Part shown: in pieces, positions 51,305-60,415 of the stretch | Layout: each line of letters opens with the position of its first letter | Numbering within the stretch: the first letter of the stretch is position 1 | From: GCA-2688775 sp035288865 | GTDB taxonomy: Archaea; Nanobdellota; Nanobdellia; Woesearchaeales; GW2011-AR4 | Assembly (NCBI GenBank): GCA_035288865.1 | Contig: DATDZA010000012.1 | Span: 1 to 64,000 of the forward strand | Direction: 5' to 3' | DNA length: 64,000 bases | Position numbers and translations under genes: made by a program | Notes under the pieces: generated by a model | What the model saw: the letters and a program-made list of their open reading frames with translations, nothing else | Database searches by the model: none | Told to the model about the DNA's origin: nothing

Positions 51305-51383
51305 TCTGTTAATTCATTGAAACACAAAACCACTAACTATTTATATCACCCTATCAATAAATTTCTAAAAAAGGTGCACAAAA

Positions 51384-53525
51384 ATGCAATTCAACAGCAG
51401 TTATTCTCATCATCCGGCAGCGGATTATTTTAATGCGATGGATCCTCAAGCTTATGGCGAAAAGCCGGCGTATGGCGGGAATGAGTTAGGAATTAAAGAC
51501 ATTGGCATGAGTGTTCCGATGGGAATTTCTGCTTCAAATGTTGCTGGCATTTATTCAAAAATACGAATGGGTGCCGGAAATATTGAAATCCAGTTTCCCG
51601 GGTACAGAAGCGGCCAGAGAAACGCGCAGACCCCCGAAATGTTTGGGGAAGACCAAAGGCAGGCAATCAGGGAATTGTCGATGGCCAATGAAGTCAAGTT
51701 TACAACTCACGCTTCTTTTCAATTAATGGGGCTGATGGGCCGAGATGAGCGTGGAAATTTTTCCTTGCAGGGCGCAACACAGGATTTGTTTGAGCTAAAA
51801 AGGGCAATTGATTTTCAGGGTGACATGGGCGGCGGCTCCGTCGTAATCCATTCCGGGGAATTTGAAAGGCCGATAACCGACATGTATATGGATGATGAAA
51901 CCGGAAGAATAAATCTGGCAAGAGATTCCAGCGGAAGACTTCTTTTCAAGCAGGCGCATACCCAGGAAGTTGATGCACACTTTGAGCTGATGGACGACAG
52001 AACTTCTGCCAAAATCGAAACTGTCCAGAAAAACAGGTTGGTTGCACATCCAGTTTGGAAGCGTGCCGATCATGATTATCAATATATTGACAACAAGGGA
52101 AATCCAACTTCTATCAAAAAAGGGGATTATATTGATTATGAAGAGAGAAGAATAGTTGACCCATATAACGCAAGAGAGGGGCGAGTTCCTGAATTTGATT
52201 CTCAAAAGAGAGAATTCAAAGTTAAGCTGAAGACTTTTGAAGAATTTGCAAGAGAAGCCCACGAGTACAACAAATGGTTTGAAGAAACAAAGGGCAGAAA
52301 GCCCAATTACTACGAAAAAAGGTACCCGGAAGAAGCATACGTAAAAGCAACACTTGAGTCACAGGAAGGAATTGCAAGAGGGTGGAGTTTGCAGTACTCT
52401 AGAGATTCAGAACCATGGTTTAAAGCTATAAAAAAACTTGATGAAGCCGAAAAATATTATACAGAATTAAAAAATAAGATGCCACCGGAAGATTTGTGGA
52501 AAATCATGAGAGAAGATAGAGAAATTCAGCAATACACTGATAATTTTGCAGGCCCCGAGATGGTAGACCCACTCAAGTTAATAGAAAAAGCCAAATTCAG
52601 GGCACAGAGGTCACTGGAATTTGCCCGTTCAACAGCCGCATCACAGGAACAGCAGGCAGTCGATACAGCAGAAACAAAAACACACATCATTACTCCAATC
52701 AAGCGCCTGGAAAAAGAAGGAATCCGATTGTATGCGGAAGCTGCAATTCACGCACTTCAAAAAACAAAAGACCCAAATAATCCCGTGGTTCTTGCAGTCG
52801 AGCACATTTTTCCGGAAAGATTTGGCGGGCATCCTGAAGAATTAAAATGGATAATCAGAAAAACAAGAGAAAGGATGGTTGACATGCTTACAAAGCCGGA
52901 AATTACATACGGAGCCAGCATGGCCCCCGGCGAAGTAACAGCTGAAACTCTTCAGCCAAATCCGTATTTCATGGGAATAAGCAGACAAGAGGCGGCGAAA
53001 TTAGCTGAACGCCACGTCAAGGCCACAATTGACACAGGCCATATTAATCTGTGGAGAAAATACTGGCAGGATGATCCTAGAAAAACCCAGGAACAGAATG
53101 ATTTAGATTTCAACAAATGGGCGGTCAAAACGATTGACAGCCTTGCTAAAGATAACATGGTTGGCAACGTTCATCTTGCGGATAATTATGGATATCATGA
53201 TGACCACCTTGCGCCAGGGCAGGGAAACAGCCCTGTAAAGGAAATTGTTTCAACTATCAAAAAATACGGATATGACAAAGCATTTACTGTAGAGCCGGGA
53301 GCAGACGCTTCGACTGACTTAAGCGATTTCCACGGATTGATGAAGACCTGGAAATTCTTTGGCAGCCCCGTTTATGGAATGGGATTCAAAGGCGGCGGAG
53401 CGCCCCAAACCTGGGGAGATGTGCAGTATTCTTTCTTCGGCCAAAATAAGCCGCCTTACTATATCTTTGGCGCTTATGCACCGTCCAACGATTGGACTTT
53501 GTGGAGTGCGGTTCCATTAGAATAA
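51384..53525 (+). CDS. very large xylose isomerase-like TIM-barrel protein
   Basis: 713 residues, more than twice the usual barrel. Barrel strands with metal-type residues are visible at both ends: FTTHASFQ, VVIHSGEF early; VLAVEHIFPERFGGH, ATIDTGHINLWR, GNVHLADNYGYHDDHLAPGQG and AFTVEPGAD late. Between them, about residues 170-440, is a long charged helical insertion (EEFAREAHEYNKWFEETKG). The Glu-Asp-His-His-Glu set suggests a two-metal enzyme such as a sugar isomerase/epimerase or endonuclease IV-like enzyme. The substrate is unknown. Seven bases separate it from the pilin-LamG gene. Confidence 0.75.
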   Translation: MQFNSSYSHHPAADYFNAMDPQAYGEKPAYGGNELGIKDIGMSVPMGISASNVAGIYSKIRMGAGNIEIQFPGYRSGQRNAQTPEMFGEDQRQAIRELSMANEVKFTTHASFQLMGLMGRDERGNFSLQGATQDLFELKRAIDFQGDMGGGSVVIHSGEFERPITDMYMDDETGRINLARDSSGRLLFKQAHTQEVDAHFELMDDRTSAKIETVQKNRLVAHPVWKRADHDYQYIDNKGNPTSIKKGDYIDYEERRIVDPYNAREGRVPEFDSQKREFKVKLKTFEEFAREAHEYNKWFEETKGRKPNYYEKRYPEEAYVKATLESQEGIARGWSLQYSRDSEPWFKAIKKLDEAEKYYTELKNKMPPEDLWKIMREDREIQQYTDNFAGPEMVDPLKLIEKAKFRAQRSLEFARSTAASQEQQAVDTAETKTHIITPIKRLEKEGIRLYAEAAIHALQKTKDPNNPVVLAVEHIFPERFGGHPEELKWIIRKTRERMVDMLTKPEITYGASMAPGEVTAETLQPNPYFMGISRQEAAKLAERHVKATIDTGHINLWRKYWQDDPRKTQEQNDLDFNKWAVKTIDSLAKDNMVGNVHLADNYGYHDDHLAPGQGNSPVKEIVSTIKKYGYDKAFTVEPGADASTDLSDFHGLMKTWKFFGSPVYGMGFKGGGAPQTWGDVQYSFFGQNKPPYYIFGAYAPSNDWTLWSAVPLE

Positions 53526-53532
53526 AATTCAC

Positions 53533-55293
53533 ATGGGCAAAAATACCAAAAGTCAGGCTGCCATAGAATTTATAATGACTTATGGTTGGGCAATAATGAT
53601 TGTTTTAGTCTCGATTGGAGCTCTCTCCTATTTTGGTGTTTTAAGCCCGAATAAATTCAAGCCGATAAAATGTATAGTGCAAGCAGGATTGGCATGTTCA
53701 GATTTTAAGATTGGGGATACAACAGTTACTATTGTCCTTGCAAACTCAATGGGCAGGGATATTTCCATTAGCAAGATTGAATTGGCTGGATGTGATGGAA
53801 CGCCGGCAGGCCCGCAGGTATTGCGAAACACTGAAAAAGCCACCTACGTAATAGGGCTCTGTGATATTCCTGGCAAAATTTATGATACTCAACTCAATGT
53901 CAGTTACACTATGCTTGATACTGGAATTGCGCACAAGGCTGCAGGGCAGATAAATGCTGAAAATGAAAATAATAATATAAGTTATGATTATATAGGTATT
54001 GGCCATAATGTATCGGGTTCTGTGAGCGCTTATGATTTTAATGAGGACGATGGTTACAATATAAGCGACAGGGCGCTGGACAACAATGGGGTTCATTATG
54101 GAAATACAAGGCTGCTGATGCATCTTGATGGAAATGCAGATGATGCAAGCCCTTATAATAATAACGGAATTTTAACTGGAGGAATTGGCTGCAATGCAGA
54201 GGGAAAATCCATCAATAGCTGCAATTTTGATGGGATTGATGATTATATTGATGTGCCGTCCAATTTTTTTCTGGAAATAACAAGCAAGATAAGCCTTGAG
54301 GCTTGGATTTACACAAACTCTGAAGCAAACGATGATGCCGGAATTATTTCAAAAGGAACTGCATGGGGTTTAGCGTACAATAAAAATCAGACCGTATCAG
54401 CAGTTATCAATGGAGTAAGCAGTTGCTTTATTTCTGTATCAAATAATACTTGGCAGCATGTTGCTATGACTTTTGATGGAAACATAATAAGATGTTATCT
54501 AAACGGCCAGCAAACTGGAAGCGCTGCATTTGCTGGCTCAATTAACAATAATTCAAACAATGTACAAATAGGCAGAAGTGGCTCATATTTCAACGGCTCG
54601 ATTGACGAGATTGCAGCATATTCAAAAGCATTAAGTGCCAGCGATGTGGGAACACATTATGGTGTTCAGCGAGCAAAGTTTACTGACTGGATAGATGGAA
54701 AATATGGGACTGCGCTAGAATTCGACGGACAAGATGATTATGTGGAAGTACTTGATGAGAAAAGCCTGAATATTACAGACAGTTTAACAATGGAGGCCTG
54801 GGTTAAAGTATACGGGCTTACAGGCAATGCAGACCAGGATATGATAATGAACAAGGAAGGAATTCCATACGAGATAGCAGTTCATGACAATACTGGTCCA
54901 GCAGATGGAATACACACATGCGATCCTGCAAATGACCAAATTGCACCATATAATTTTGCATTTTATCTTGGTGGTGTCAGCGGATTGCCGAGCCACAATT
55001 GTGGATGGAAAGATGGCGGTGGCCCGATAACATTAAATCAATGGACTTACTTGGTTGTAACTTACAATAATTCCCTAGTCAAGACTTTTATAAATGGAGT
55101 GAAAAAAAAAGAATATACTGCCTCTGGAAGCATACAAACAACAGACAAAGATGTAAGGATTGGCTCAAGAGGCTCTCCAAACTTTCCGCTACAAACAAAT
55201 CAAGGGGCATTATTTTATGGAGCCATAGATTCATTAGCGGTATACAACACTGCGCTTTCCGAGCAGGAAATATATTTAAGATCCCTAAGCTGA
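53533..55293 (+). CDS. pilin-like adhesin: class III signal peptide plus two LamG lectin domains
   Basis: 586 residues. KSQAAIEFIMTYGWAIMIVLV is the class III signal and pilin helix (positions 6-26). A beta domain with a Cys pair follows, then two LamG/concanavalin-like domains (about 195-375 and 385-580), each with the FDGxDDYxxV opening and SxDEIAxYxxALS close. The second domain contains an extra Cys-rich loop. After processing by the prepilin peptidase it would display carbohydrate-binding heads on a filament or at the membrane. Close linkage to the barrel protein upstream suggests joint expression. Confidence 0.85.
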   Translation: MGKNTKSQAAIEFIMTYGWAIMIVLVSIGALSYFGVLSPNKFKPIKCIVQAGLACSDFKIGDTTVTIVLANSMGRDISISKIELAGCDGTPAGPQVLRNTEKATYVIGLCDIPGKIYDTQLNVSYTMLDTGIAHKAAGQINAENENNNISYDYIGIGHNVSGSVSAYDFNEDDGYNISDRALDNNGVHYGNTRLLMHLDGNADDASPYNNNGILTGGIGCNAEGKSINSCNFDGIDDYIDVPSNFFLEITSKISLEAWIYTNSEANDDAGIISKGTAWGLAYNKNQTVSAVINGVSSCFISVSNNTWQHVAMTFDGNIIRCYLNGQQTGSAAFAGSINNNSNNVQIGRSGSYFNGSIDEIAAYSKALSASDVGTHYGVQRAKFTDWIDGKYGTALEFDGQDDYVEVLDEKSLNITDSLTMEAWVKVYGLTGNADQDMIMNKEGIPYEIAVHDNTGPADGIHTCDPANDQIAPYNFAFYLGGVSGLPSHNCGWKDGGGPITLNQWTYLVVTYNNSLVKTFINGVKKKEYTASGSIQTTDKDVRIGSRGSPNFPLQTNQGALFYGAIDSLAVYNTALSEQEIYLRSLS

Positions 55294-55375
55294 GTCAAGT
55301 AAAATTGTTTCAAAATTATATAATTTATAATAATTAAGCTTATATTGGGAGGATAATCCTCGTATTACAATTAAA

Positions 55376-55873
55376 ATGCCCATTGACAAAAAAGAATTCG
55401 CAAAACTTTCTCCCGAAGAGAGGATAAGGCGGCTGAAGCTGCTCGAAGAGGAAAGGAAAAAAGATGCAACTGAAATAGGCCAGCTTATAAAACAATCAAT
55501 GCAGGAGTTGAAGACTGACAGGCTTGCAGAGGAAATTACTCCGGAACGAAAGGCTGTTGATATTTCTAGATTGTTTGAAAAAGAAAGCGGCGGCAAGCTT
55601 GAGAAAACGGCAAGACAGTCAAATAATGCAGCGGCAGGAAATTATCAAACTATAACTCAGGTATACCAGGCTTATTCTCAGTTAAGGGAATTCTACGGCA
55701 TTGTTGCCGGCGGAAGCAACCTGACCCAGGACCAGCTTAAAGCAATAGGCCAGATTGGAGAAAAGCTAAACGTTGCTGAAAAATACATGACCGAAAGCGA
55801 AAGGACAGCATCCAAGCTTAATGCGAGCAAGGCAGTTTTGTACAAGTTAAAAAAAGAGACAGGGTTGGAATGA
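55376..55873 (+). CDS. charged helical protein of unknown function
   Basis: 165 residues, strongly charged, coiled-coil-prone (SPEERIRRLKLLEEERKKD) with a polar middle. Soluble. It ends base-to-base against the convergent gene downstream. No family was recognised; the N-terminus resembles DPANN-specific proteins. Confidence 0.5.
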   Translation: MPIDKKEFAKLSPEERIRRLKLLEEERKKDATEIGQLIKQSMQELKTDRLAEEITPERKAVDISRLFEKESGGKLEKTARQSNNAAAGNYQTITQVYQAYSQLREFYGIVAGGSNLTQDQLKAIGQIGEKLNVAEKYMTESERTASKLNASKAVLYKLKKETGLE

Positions 55874-56500
55874 TTAAGAGGTTGATGTTTTAAGCAAATA
55901 CATAACCGGATCAAGCTGCTTCCATAATTTAAAGTTCTCCCATTCCTGCGAATCCATTCCCATACTTGGAACAAGTGAAGACGTGTTTAAATCAATTGTA
56001 GGGTGTTTCATGTAACGTACAAATCTTGCGCCTTTCTCAATTGTCGAGCTGTCAATAAGCCCGAAGCCCGCATCACGGTTTCCCGCTTTTGGCGCGTCAT
56101 TTGCGTTGGAAGACTCATAAACGCTGCTTGCTTTAAAAATTCCCAAATAACCAAATAATTTTCCATAATCAACGTAGGGCGTATGAATTAAACTACCATA
56201 ATTTTTTGATGAAGTTCCATAACCCCCAAAAATTAATTCATTATCATTCTTGATAAGCCTGTAACTTCTATCTGCCTCTGTTTTTATTTTTTCCTTTGCT
56301 TCTCTTCTAGCAGTTTCAATAGAGTTTCTTATTAAGATATTAATTAAAGTGGATATTGGAATTTGAGAAGAAAATTTTTTTGCACTTATTTTTTGTTTTT
56401 TTGCATTAATCTTTAATTTTGGAACTTTAATTCTGGATTTGCCTATCTTAATCTTAGAAAAATCCGCCTTTACTTTTTCAACCAGCGTCGCGCTTATCAT
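55874..56500 (-). CDS. basic protein of unknown function
   Basis: 208 residues. A very basic N-terminal half (KIGKSRIKVPKLKINAKKQKI) precedes a helical amphipathic stretch and a tail rich in Gly, Ser and Asn. Nucleic acid or membrane-surface binding is possible. Its stop directly abuts that of the gene at 55376-55873. Confidence 0.45.
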   Translation of the reverse strand: MISATLVEKVKADFSKIKIGKSRIKVPKLKINAKKQKISAKKFSSQIPISTLINILIRNSIETARREAKEKIKTEADRSYRLIKNDNELIFGGYGTSSKNYGSLIHTPYVDYGKLFGYLGIFKASSVYESSNANDAPKAGNRDAGFGLIDSSTIEKGARFVRYMKHPTIDLNTSSLVPSMGMDSQEWENFKLWKQLDPVMYLLKTSTS

Positions 56501-56608
56501 TTAGTTCACTTGGATATCATATCCAACAGCGTTGCCTCTATTAAAACTTTTTGGTTTTCAGCAAAATAGGGCAAAATATTTAAAGCAAAGAAAAAGGAGA
56601 TAATTAAG

Positions 56609-57142
56609 ATGAAAGAATTAGTTTTTAATAAGATAAAATCAGAATACGATGATTTCTACAAATCTCTAATGAAAAAGGGTAGGCTTCCGATGTGGAGCAC
56701 TGAAAAAGGATTCTGGAACGCATCTATTGCGGACGAAGTTTTTGAAAGCTTCAAGAAAGTAAAACTTAGCAAATTCAGAAATTTTCTCGACATAGGAAGC
56801 GGCGACGGAAAAATAGTTTTGATTGCATCACTGTTCTGCAAAAACGCTGAAGGCATAGAGATTGATGATGTCCTGCATCATAAGGCTTTAGAAATACAAT
56901 CAAAGCTTAAAGTAAATAATGCCGTTTTCCACAACAAGGATTTTTTTGAGCATGATTTCTCAAAATATGATGTTTTGTTTACTGCTCCTGATTCTCCATT
57001 CGAAAGGGGGCTCGAAAATAAATTATTAAAAGAAATGAACGGAAAACTAATTCATTACGGCCATCATTTTCATCCGGCTAATTTGAAGAAAGAAGATAAT
57101 TTTATGGTGAACGGGACGCCGGTTAGCTTATATTCTAAGTAA
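56609..57142 (+). CDS. class I SAM-dependent methyltransferase
   Basis: 177 residues. Motif I FLDIGSGDGKIV binds SAM, GIEIDD is the acidic motif after strand 2, and DVLFTAPDSPFERG occupies the catalytic motif IV place. The substrate is not evident. The stop overlaps the convergent gene by eight bases. Confidence 0.8.
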   Translation: MKELVFNKIKSEYDDFYKSLMKKGRLPMWSTEKGFWNASIADEVFESFKKVKLSKFRNFLDIGSGDGKIVLIASLFCKNAEGIEIDDVLHHKALEIQSKLKVNNAVFHNKDFFEHDFSKYDVLFTAPDSPFERGLENKLLKEMNGKLIHYGHHFHPANLKKEDNFMVNGTPVSLYSK

Positions 57143-57989
57143 AAATCATGATACCAAAATTTCCTCCAGATATTCCAACATCATTCACAAAAAAATTATT
57201 TTTATCAATTATTTTTAATTTATTATTTGAGGAAACTAAAAAATATAATTTGCTTTTTGCAGTGCTCACCACATCGCTGTAAATTATTTCATCTTTATTT
57301 CTCTCGTATCTCCTTAATAAGAATATTCCTTCATCCATTGTATAAATAACTGCAGATTTCAAAACTCCGGAAATCATTTCTGCAATCTGCCTGGAATGCT
57401 TTTGTATAACTTTCAAATTATTTTTTGCGATTTCAATTGAAGGCTCGCAGTGATAGCTATGCGGAAAATGGCTCAATAATAAAATGTCAAAATGCCGTGC
57501 AGAAATATTATTATAAAATGGAAATTCAAAGCCACTGGAATTTTTGAGTGATATTAAAGTCAAGTCCGTGTTTTTCTCATCAAAATTTTTAGCAAAAAAT
57601 TCGCAGCAGCATTTTGGATAACCTAAAATTAGCCCTAACTCAAAATGATTATTACTTTCCTCCAATATTCTTGCTTGTTCTGCTTTGTCCTTGTCTTTCG
57701 ACAGATAAACAAAAAAATTCCCTTTACTTGAATCACCTTTCGGTATTTTTACCGATTTATCGGAATAAAATTCACTTTGAGTGTTTTGTTTTATAACTTT
57801 AAAATCTGAAACAGAATAACTTATTTTATTTTCATTTAGGAAATCAATAATTTTATCCAATTCATCTTCAAAAACAAGAATTCTTGCGCATGGCTTTAAA
57901 TCTTCCATGACATACAAAACTTCCAGAGATTTGGTTATCGAGTGAAAAATTGACTGGAGTTTGGGAATCATATCGCGGGATAAATACAA
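57135..57989 (-). CDS. DUF483 protein
   Basis: 284 residues. The family hallmark GYPKCCCEFF and the later SHFPHSYHCEPS (His/Cys) are intact and probably bind metal. In archaea DUF483 is widespread, with no known function. The C-terminal part is Lys/Asn-rich with beta strands. Confidence 0.8.
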   Translation of the reverse strand: MYLSRDMIPKLQSIFHSITKSLEVLYVMEDLKPCARILVFEDELDKIIDFLNENKISYSVSDFKVIKQNTQSEFYSDKSVKIPKGDSSKGNFFVYLSKDKDKAEQARILEESNNHFELGLILGYPKCCCEFFAKNFDEKNTDLTLISLKNSSGFEFPFYNNISARHFDILLLSHFPHSYHCEPSIEIAKNNLKVIQKHSRQIAEMISGVLKSAVIYTMDEGIFLLRRYERNKDEIIYSDVVSTAKSKLYFLVSSNNKLKIIDKNNFFVNDVGISGGNFGIMIFT

Positions 57990-58097
57990 AAATTTATAAT
58001 TCTTTCGAAAAACAATAATAATTAAAATAAATGTCTTTAGTCGTCAAAATAACTAAAACCAAAAACTATAAAAAGAAATTGTGTTATTAAATTTTTC

Positions 58098-58652
58098 ATG
58101 CCCGAAGAAGAAATGAAAGAAAGTGATTTTGAGCAGCAGGTGTGCCCTTTATGCCACGAGAAAAGCCTTGTTCTGACAGAAAGGGATACTGAAGTGCCTT
58201 ATTTCGGAAAAGTTTACATGTTTTCTATGACGTGCAACAACTGCAAATACCACAAAGCGGATATTGAAGCGACTGAGCGCAAAGAGCCGGTCAAATATGA
58301 ATTCGAGATTTCAAGCGAAGAGGATATGAAAGTCCGCGTAGTGAAATCCTCTGAAGCAACCGTGAAGCTGCCGCATATTGCATCAATAACTCCTGGGCCT
58401 GCAGCACAAGGCTATGTTACAAATGTGGAAGGAATTCTTAGCCGGATCAAGTACCAGGTTGAAGTTGCGCGAGACGCAGAAGAAGATGAAGAAGGCAAAA
58501 AAAAGGCGAAAAATCTCCTGAAAAAGCTGTTGAACATAACATGGGGCAAGGAAAAGCAAAAATTAATCATCGAAGACCCAAGCGGAAATTCTGCAATAAT
58601 AAGCGATAAAGCGGTTAAAAGCTCGCTGAAATCGAAGAAAACAGGCGAATGA
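58098..58652 (+). CDS. archaeal ZPR1-type zinc-finger protein
   Basis: 184 residues. One ZPR1 unit: zinc finger C17-x2-C20 ... C46-x2-C49 (VCPLCHEKSLV; MTCNNCKY) followed by the beta domain (VKLPHIASITPGPAAQGYVTNVEGIL, positions about 95-120). Eukaryotic ZPR1 binds EF-1A and helps it fold; archaeal single-unit proteins probably act similarly. Confidence 0.88.
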   Translation: MPEEEMKESDFEQQVCPLCHEKSLVLTERDTEVPYFGKVYMFSMTCNNCKYHKADIEATERKEPVKYEFEISSEEDMKVRVVKSSEATVKLPHIASITPGPAAQGYVTNVEGILSRIKYQVEVARDAEEDEEGKKKAKNLLKKLLNITWGKEKQKLIIEDPSGNSAIISDKAVKSSLKSKKTGE

Positions 58653-58682
58653 TTTTAGATTTAAAATTAACCGGTGGTTTAA

Positions 58683-59471
58683 ATAATAAAAGTTGGAATT
58701 ATTGGCGGCTCCGGGCTTGAAGACCCTAGAATTTTGAAAGGCGCTAAGGAAGCAATTGTTTCTACAAGGTTTGGAAATCCGACAAGCGCATTGACTATGG
58801 GGAAAATAAGCAATGTTGACGTTGTAATTCTTTCACGGCACGGTAAAAAACATTCAATCAATCCGACAAATGTGAATTACCGGGCAAACATTATTTCTTT
58901 AAAGGAACAGGGCTGCACCCATATAATTGCAACGACTGCCTGCGGCTCACTTAGGGAAAAAATCAAGCCAGGCCACTTTATTTTTGTTGACCAATTCATT
59001 GACAGGACAACTAAGCGCAGCTCGACATTTTATGACGACAAAGTTTGCCACATACCGATGGCAGAGCCGTTTTGCCCAAAGCTGAGAAAACTGCTTGCCG
59101 AAACGGCAGCAGAAATAAATCTTATTCATCATAAAAAAGGGACTGTTGTAACTATTGAAGGGCCTAGGTTTTCAACTAAGGCGGAAAGCAATTTGTTCAG
59201 AAGCTGGAATGCTGACGTTATCAACATGAGCACTGTGCCCGAGGCGGTGCTGGCAAGGGAAGCTGGAATCTGCTATGCAACAATTGCCATGTCGACGGAT
59301 TATGATTGTTTTAAAGAAGGCAGGCCGGCAGTTACCATCGATGAAGTATTAAAAGTTATGAAACAGAATGCAGACAAAGTTAAAAAATTGCTGATTGCGG
59401 CAATCCCAAAAATCAAATATAATGAATGCAAATGCAGGGAAGACATAAAAACAGCTATTATTGGCGCTTAG
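58683..59471 (+). CDS. mtnP: S-methyl-5'-thioadenosine phosphorylase, apparently starting at ATA
   Basis: 262 residues when read from ATA 58683: (M)IKVGIIGGSGLEDP, with the phosphate-binding GGSG at 8-11. HGKKHSINPTNVNYRAN, TTACGSLRE, TIEGPRFSTKAES and MSTVPEAVLAREAG are MTAP motifs; the Asp after STDYD contacts adenine. It splits MTA (and likely 5'-deoxyadenosine) with phosphate into adenine and the 5-thioribose 1-phosphate. A stop lies at 58680 and the first TTG (58734) would delete the phosphate loop; GGTGG stands five bases before the ATA. It faces the aldolase/MtnA operon. Confidence 0.9.
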   Translation: MIKVGIIGGSGLEDPRILKGAKEAIVSTRFGNPTSALTMGKISNVDVVILSRHGKKHSINPTNVNYRANIISLKEQGCTHIIATTACGSLREKIKPGHFIFVDQFIDRTTKRSSTFYDDKVCHIPMAEPFCPKLRKLLAETAAEINLIHHKKGTVVTIEGPRFSTKAESNLFRSWNADVINMSTVPEAVLAREAGICYATIAMSTDYDCFKEGRPAVTIDEVLKVMKQNADKVKKLLIAAIPKIKYNECKCREDIKTAIIGA

Positions 59472-59498
59472 GCCATAGATTTGGCACAAATGATTTTT

Positions 59499-60350
59499 CT
59501 AGTACATTCCTTTCTTAAAAAAATTTGTTTCAGCAACAATATCCTTGGTCTTATTTTCTATATCGGCTAATTCTCTCCTGCTTAAAGGCTTGAAATTCCT
59601 GGCAAGGGATGCGTTTTGCTCTACCTCTTGAGGAGTCTTACAGCCAATTATTGCCAAGTCAACATCCTGGCTTAAGCTAAAATCAAAAGCTTCTTCCATT
59701 TTGATTGATGAAAGTGCATGTCCTTGGGAAGCAACTTTCATTGCTATGACCCCCATTCCTTTTTTTCTTGCCTCAGGAATTACTGTGGTGATAAAGGGCA
59801 TATAATGGGAGTCTCCGACATTTGCGCAAAGCAATATTGTATCAAAATTGTATCTTTTTATAGTTTCAATTAAAATATTTGGATCGTGATGGCCTGTAAT
59901 TCCTACAAATCTTACTTTTCCCTGTCTTTTCAGCTCCTCAAGGGCGTGTATTGCCCCATCATCTGAAAAAATTTCACTTAAATCTTCTTTTTCGCGCAAA
60001 TCATGAAGCTGCAATAAATCAAGGTAGTGTGTGTTCAATCTTCTTAAAGAATCTTCCACCAGCGACAAAGTCCCCTCATAAGTTCTGTCATGAGTCTTGG
60101 ATGCCAAAAAGACGTTTTCTCTTTTTGCATAACCCCACAAGAATTTGCCAAGATAATCCCTGCTTTGCTGATAAGCGGGAGCCGTATCAAAATAATTGAC
60201 GCCAACTTCAACGGCTTTCTTTATCACCGACTCTGCCTCCTTGAAATAGCCGCTCGTCCTTAAAATTCCTTCGCCGCCCAGGCCAAAAATCGTTGCATGA
60301 TGATTGGTCCTGCCTAATTTTCTTGTTGGAATCATGATTTGATTAAGCAT
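59499..60350 (-). CDS. aldo/keto reductase
   Basis: 283 residues. The catalytic tetrad is Asp55, Tyr60 (YFDTAPAY), Lys85 (ASKTH) and His116 (LLQLHDL). A Met6 start would also give the usual N-terminus (IPTRKLGRT). It reduces aldehydes or ketones with NAD(P)H. It is the last of four co-directional genes behind mtnA and 65 nt after the alcohol dehydrogenase, so a role in reducing an aldehyde from the aldolase step is plausible. Confidence 0.88.
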   Translation of the reverse strand: MLNQIMIPTRKLGRTNHHATIFGLGGEGILRTSGYFKEAESVIKKAVEVGVNYFDTAPAYQQSRDYLGKFLWGYAKRENVFLASKTHDRTYEGTLSLVEDSLRRLNTHYLDLLQLHDLREKEDLSEIFSDDGAIHALEELKRQGKVRFVGITGHHDPNILIETIKRYNFDTILLCANVGDSHYMPFITTVIPEARKKGMGVIAMKVASQGHALSSIKMEEAFDFSLSQDVDLAIIGCKTPQEVEQNASLARNFKPLSRRELADIENKTKDIVAETNFFKKGMY

Positions 60351-60415
60351 AAATAATACTTAAATCTTGCGAAAGCGATTGCTACATGAAGAAAGGCATC
60401 TCTGATAATGGAATA

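Noticed and set aside
44866..58048. 13-base match TTTAGTCGTCAAA upstream of the AbrB-like gene (44866-44878) and the ZPR1 gene (58036-58048)
   Set aside because: In a 64-kb AT-rich window, several 13-base matches are expected by chance, and the two genes have no functional link.
58734..59471. TTG start for the MTA phosphorylase
   Set aside because: It would remove the VGIIGGSG phosphate-binding loop that every family member needs; the frame is open to an ATA preceded by GGTGG.
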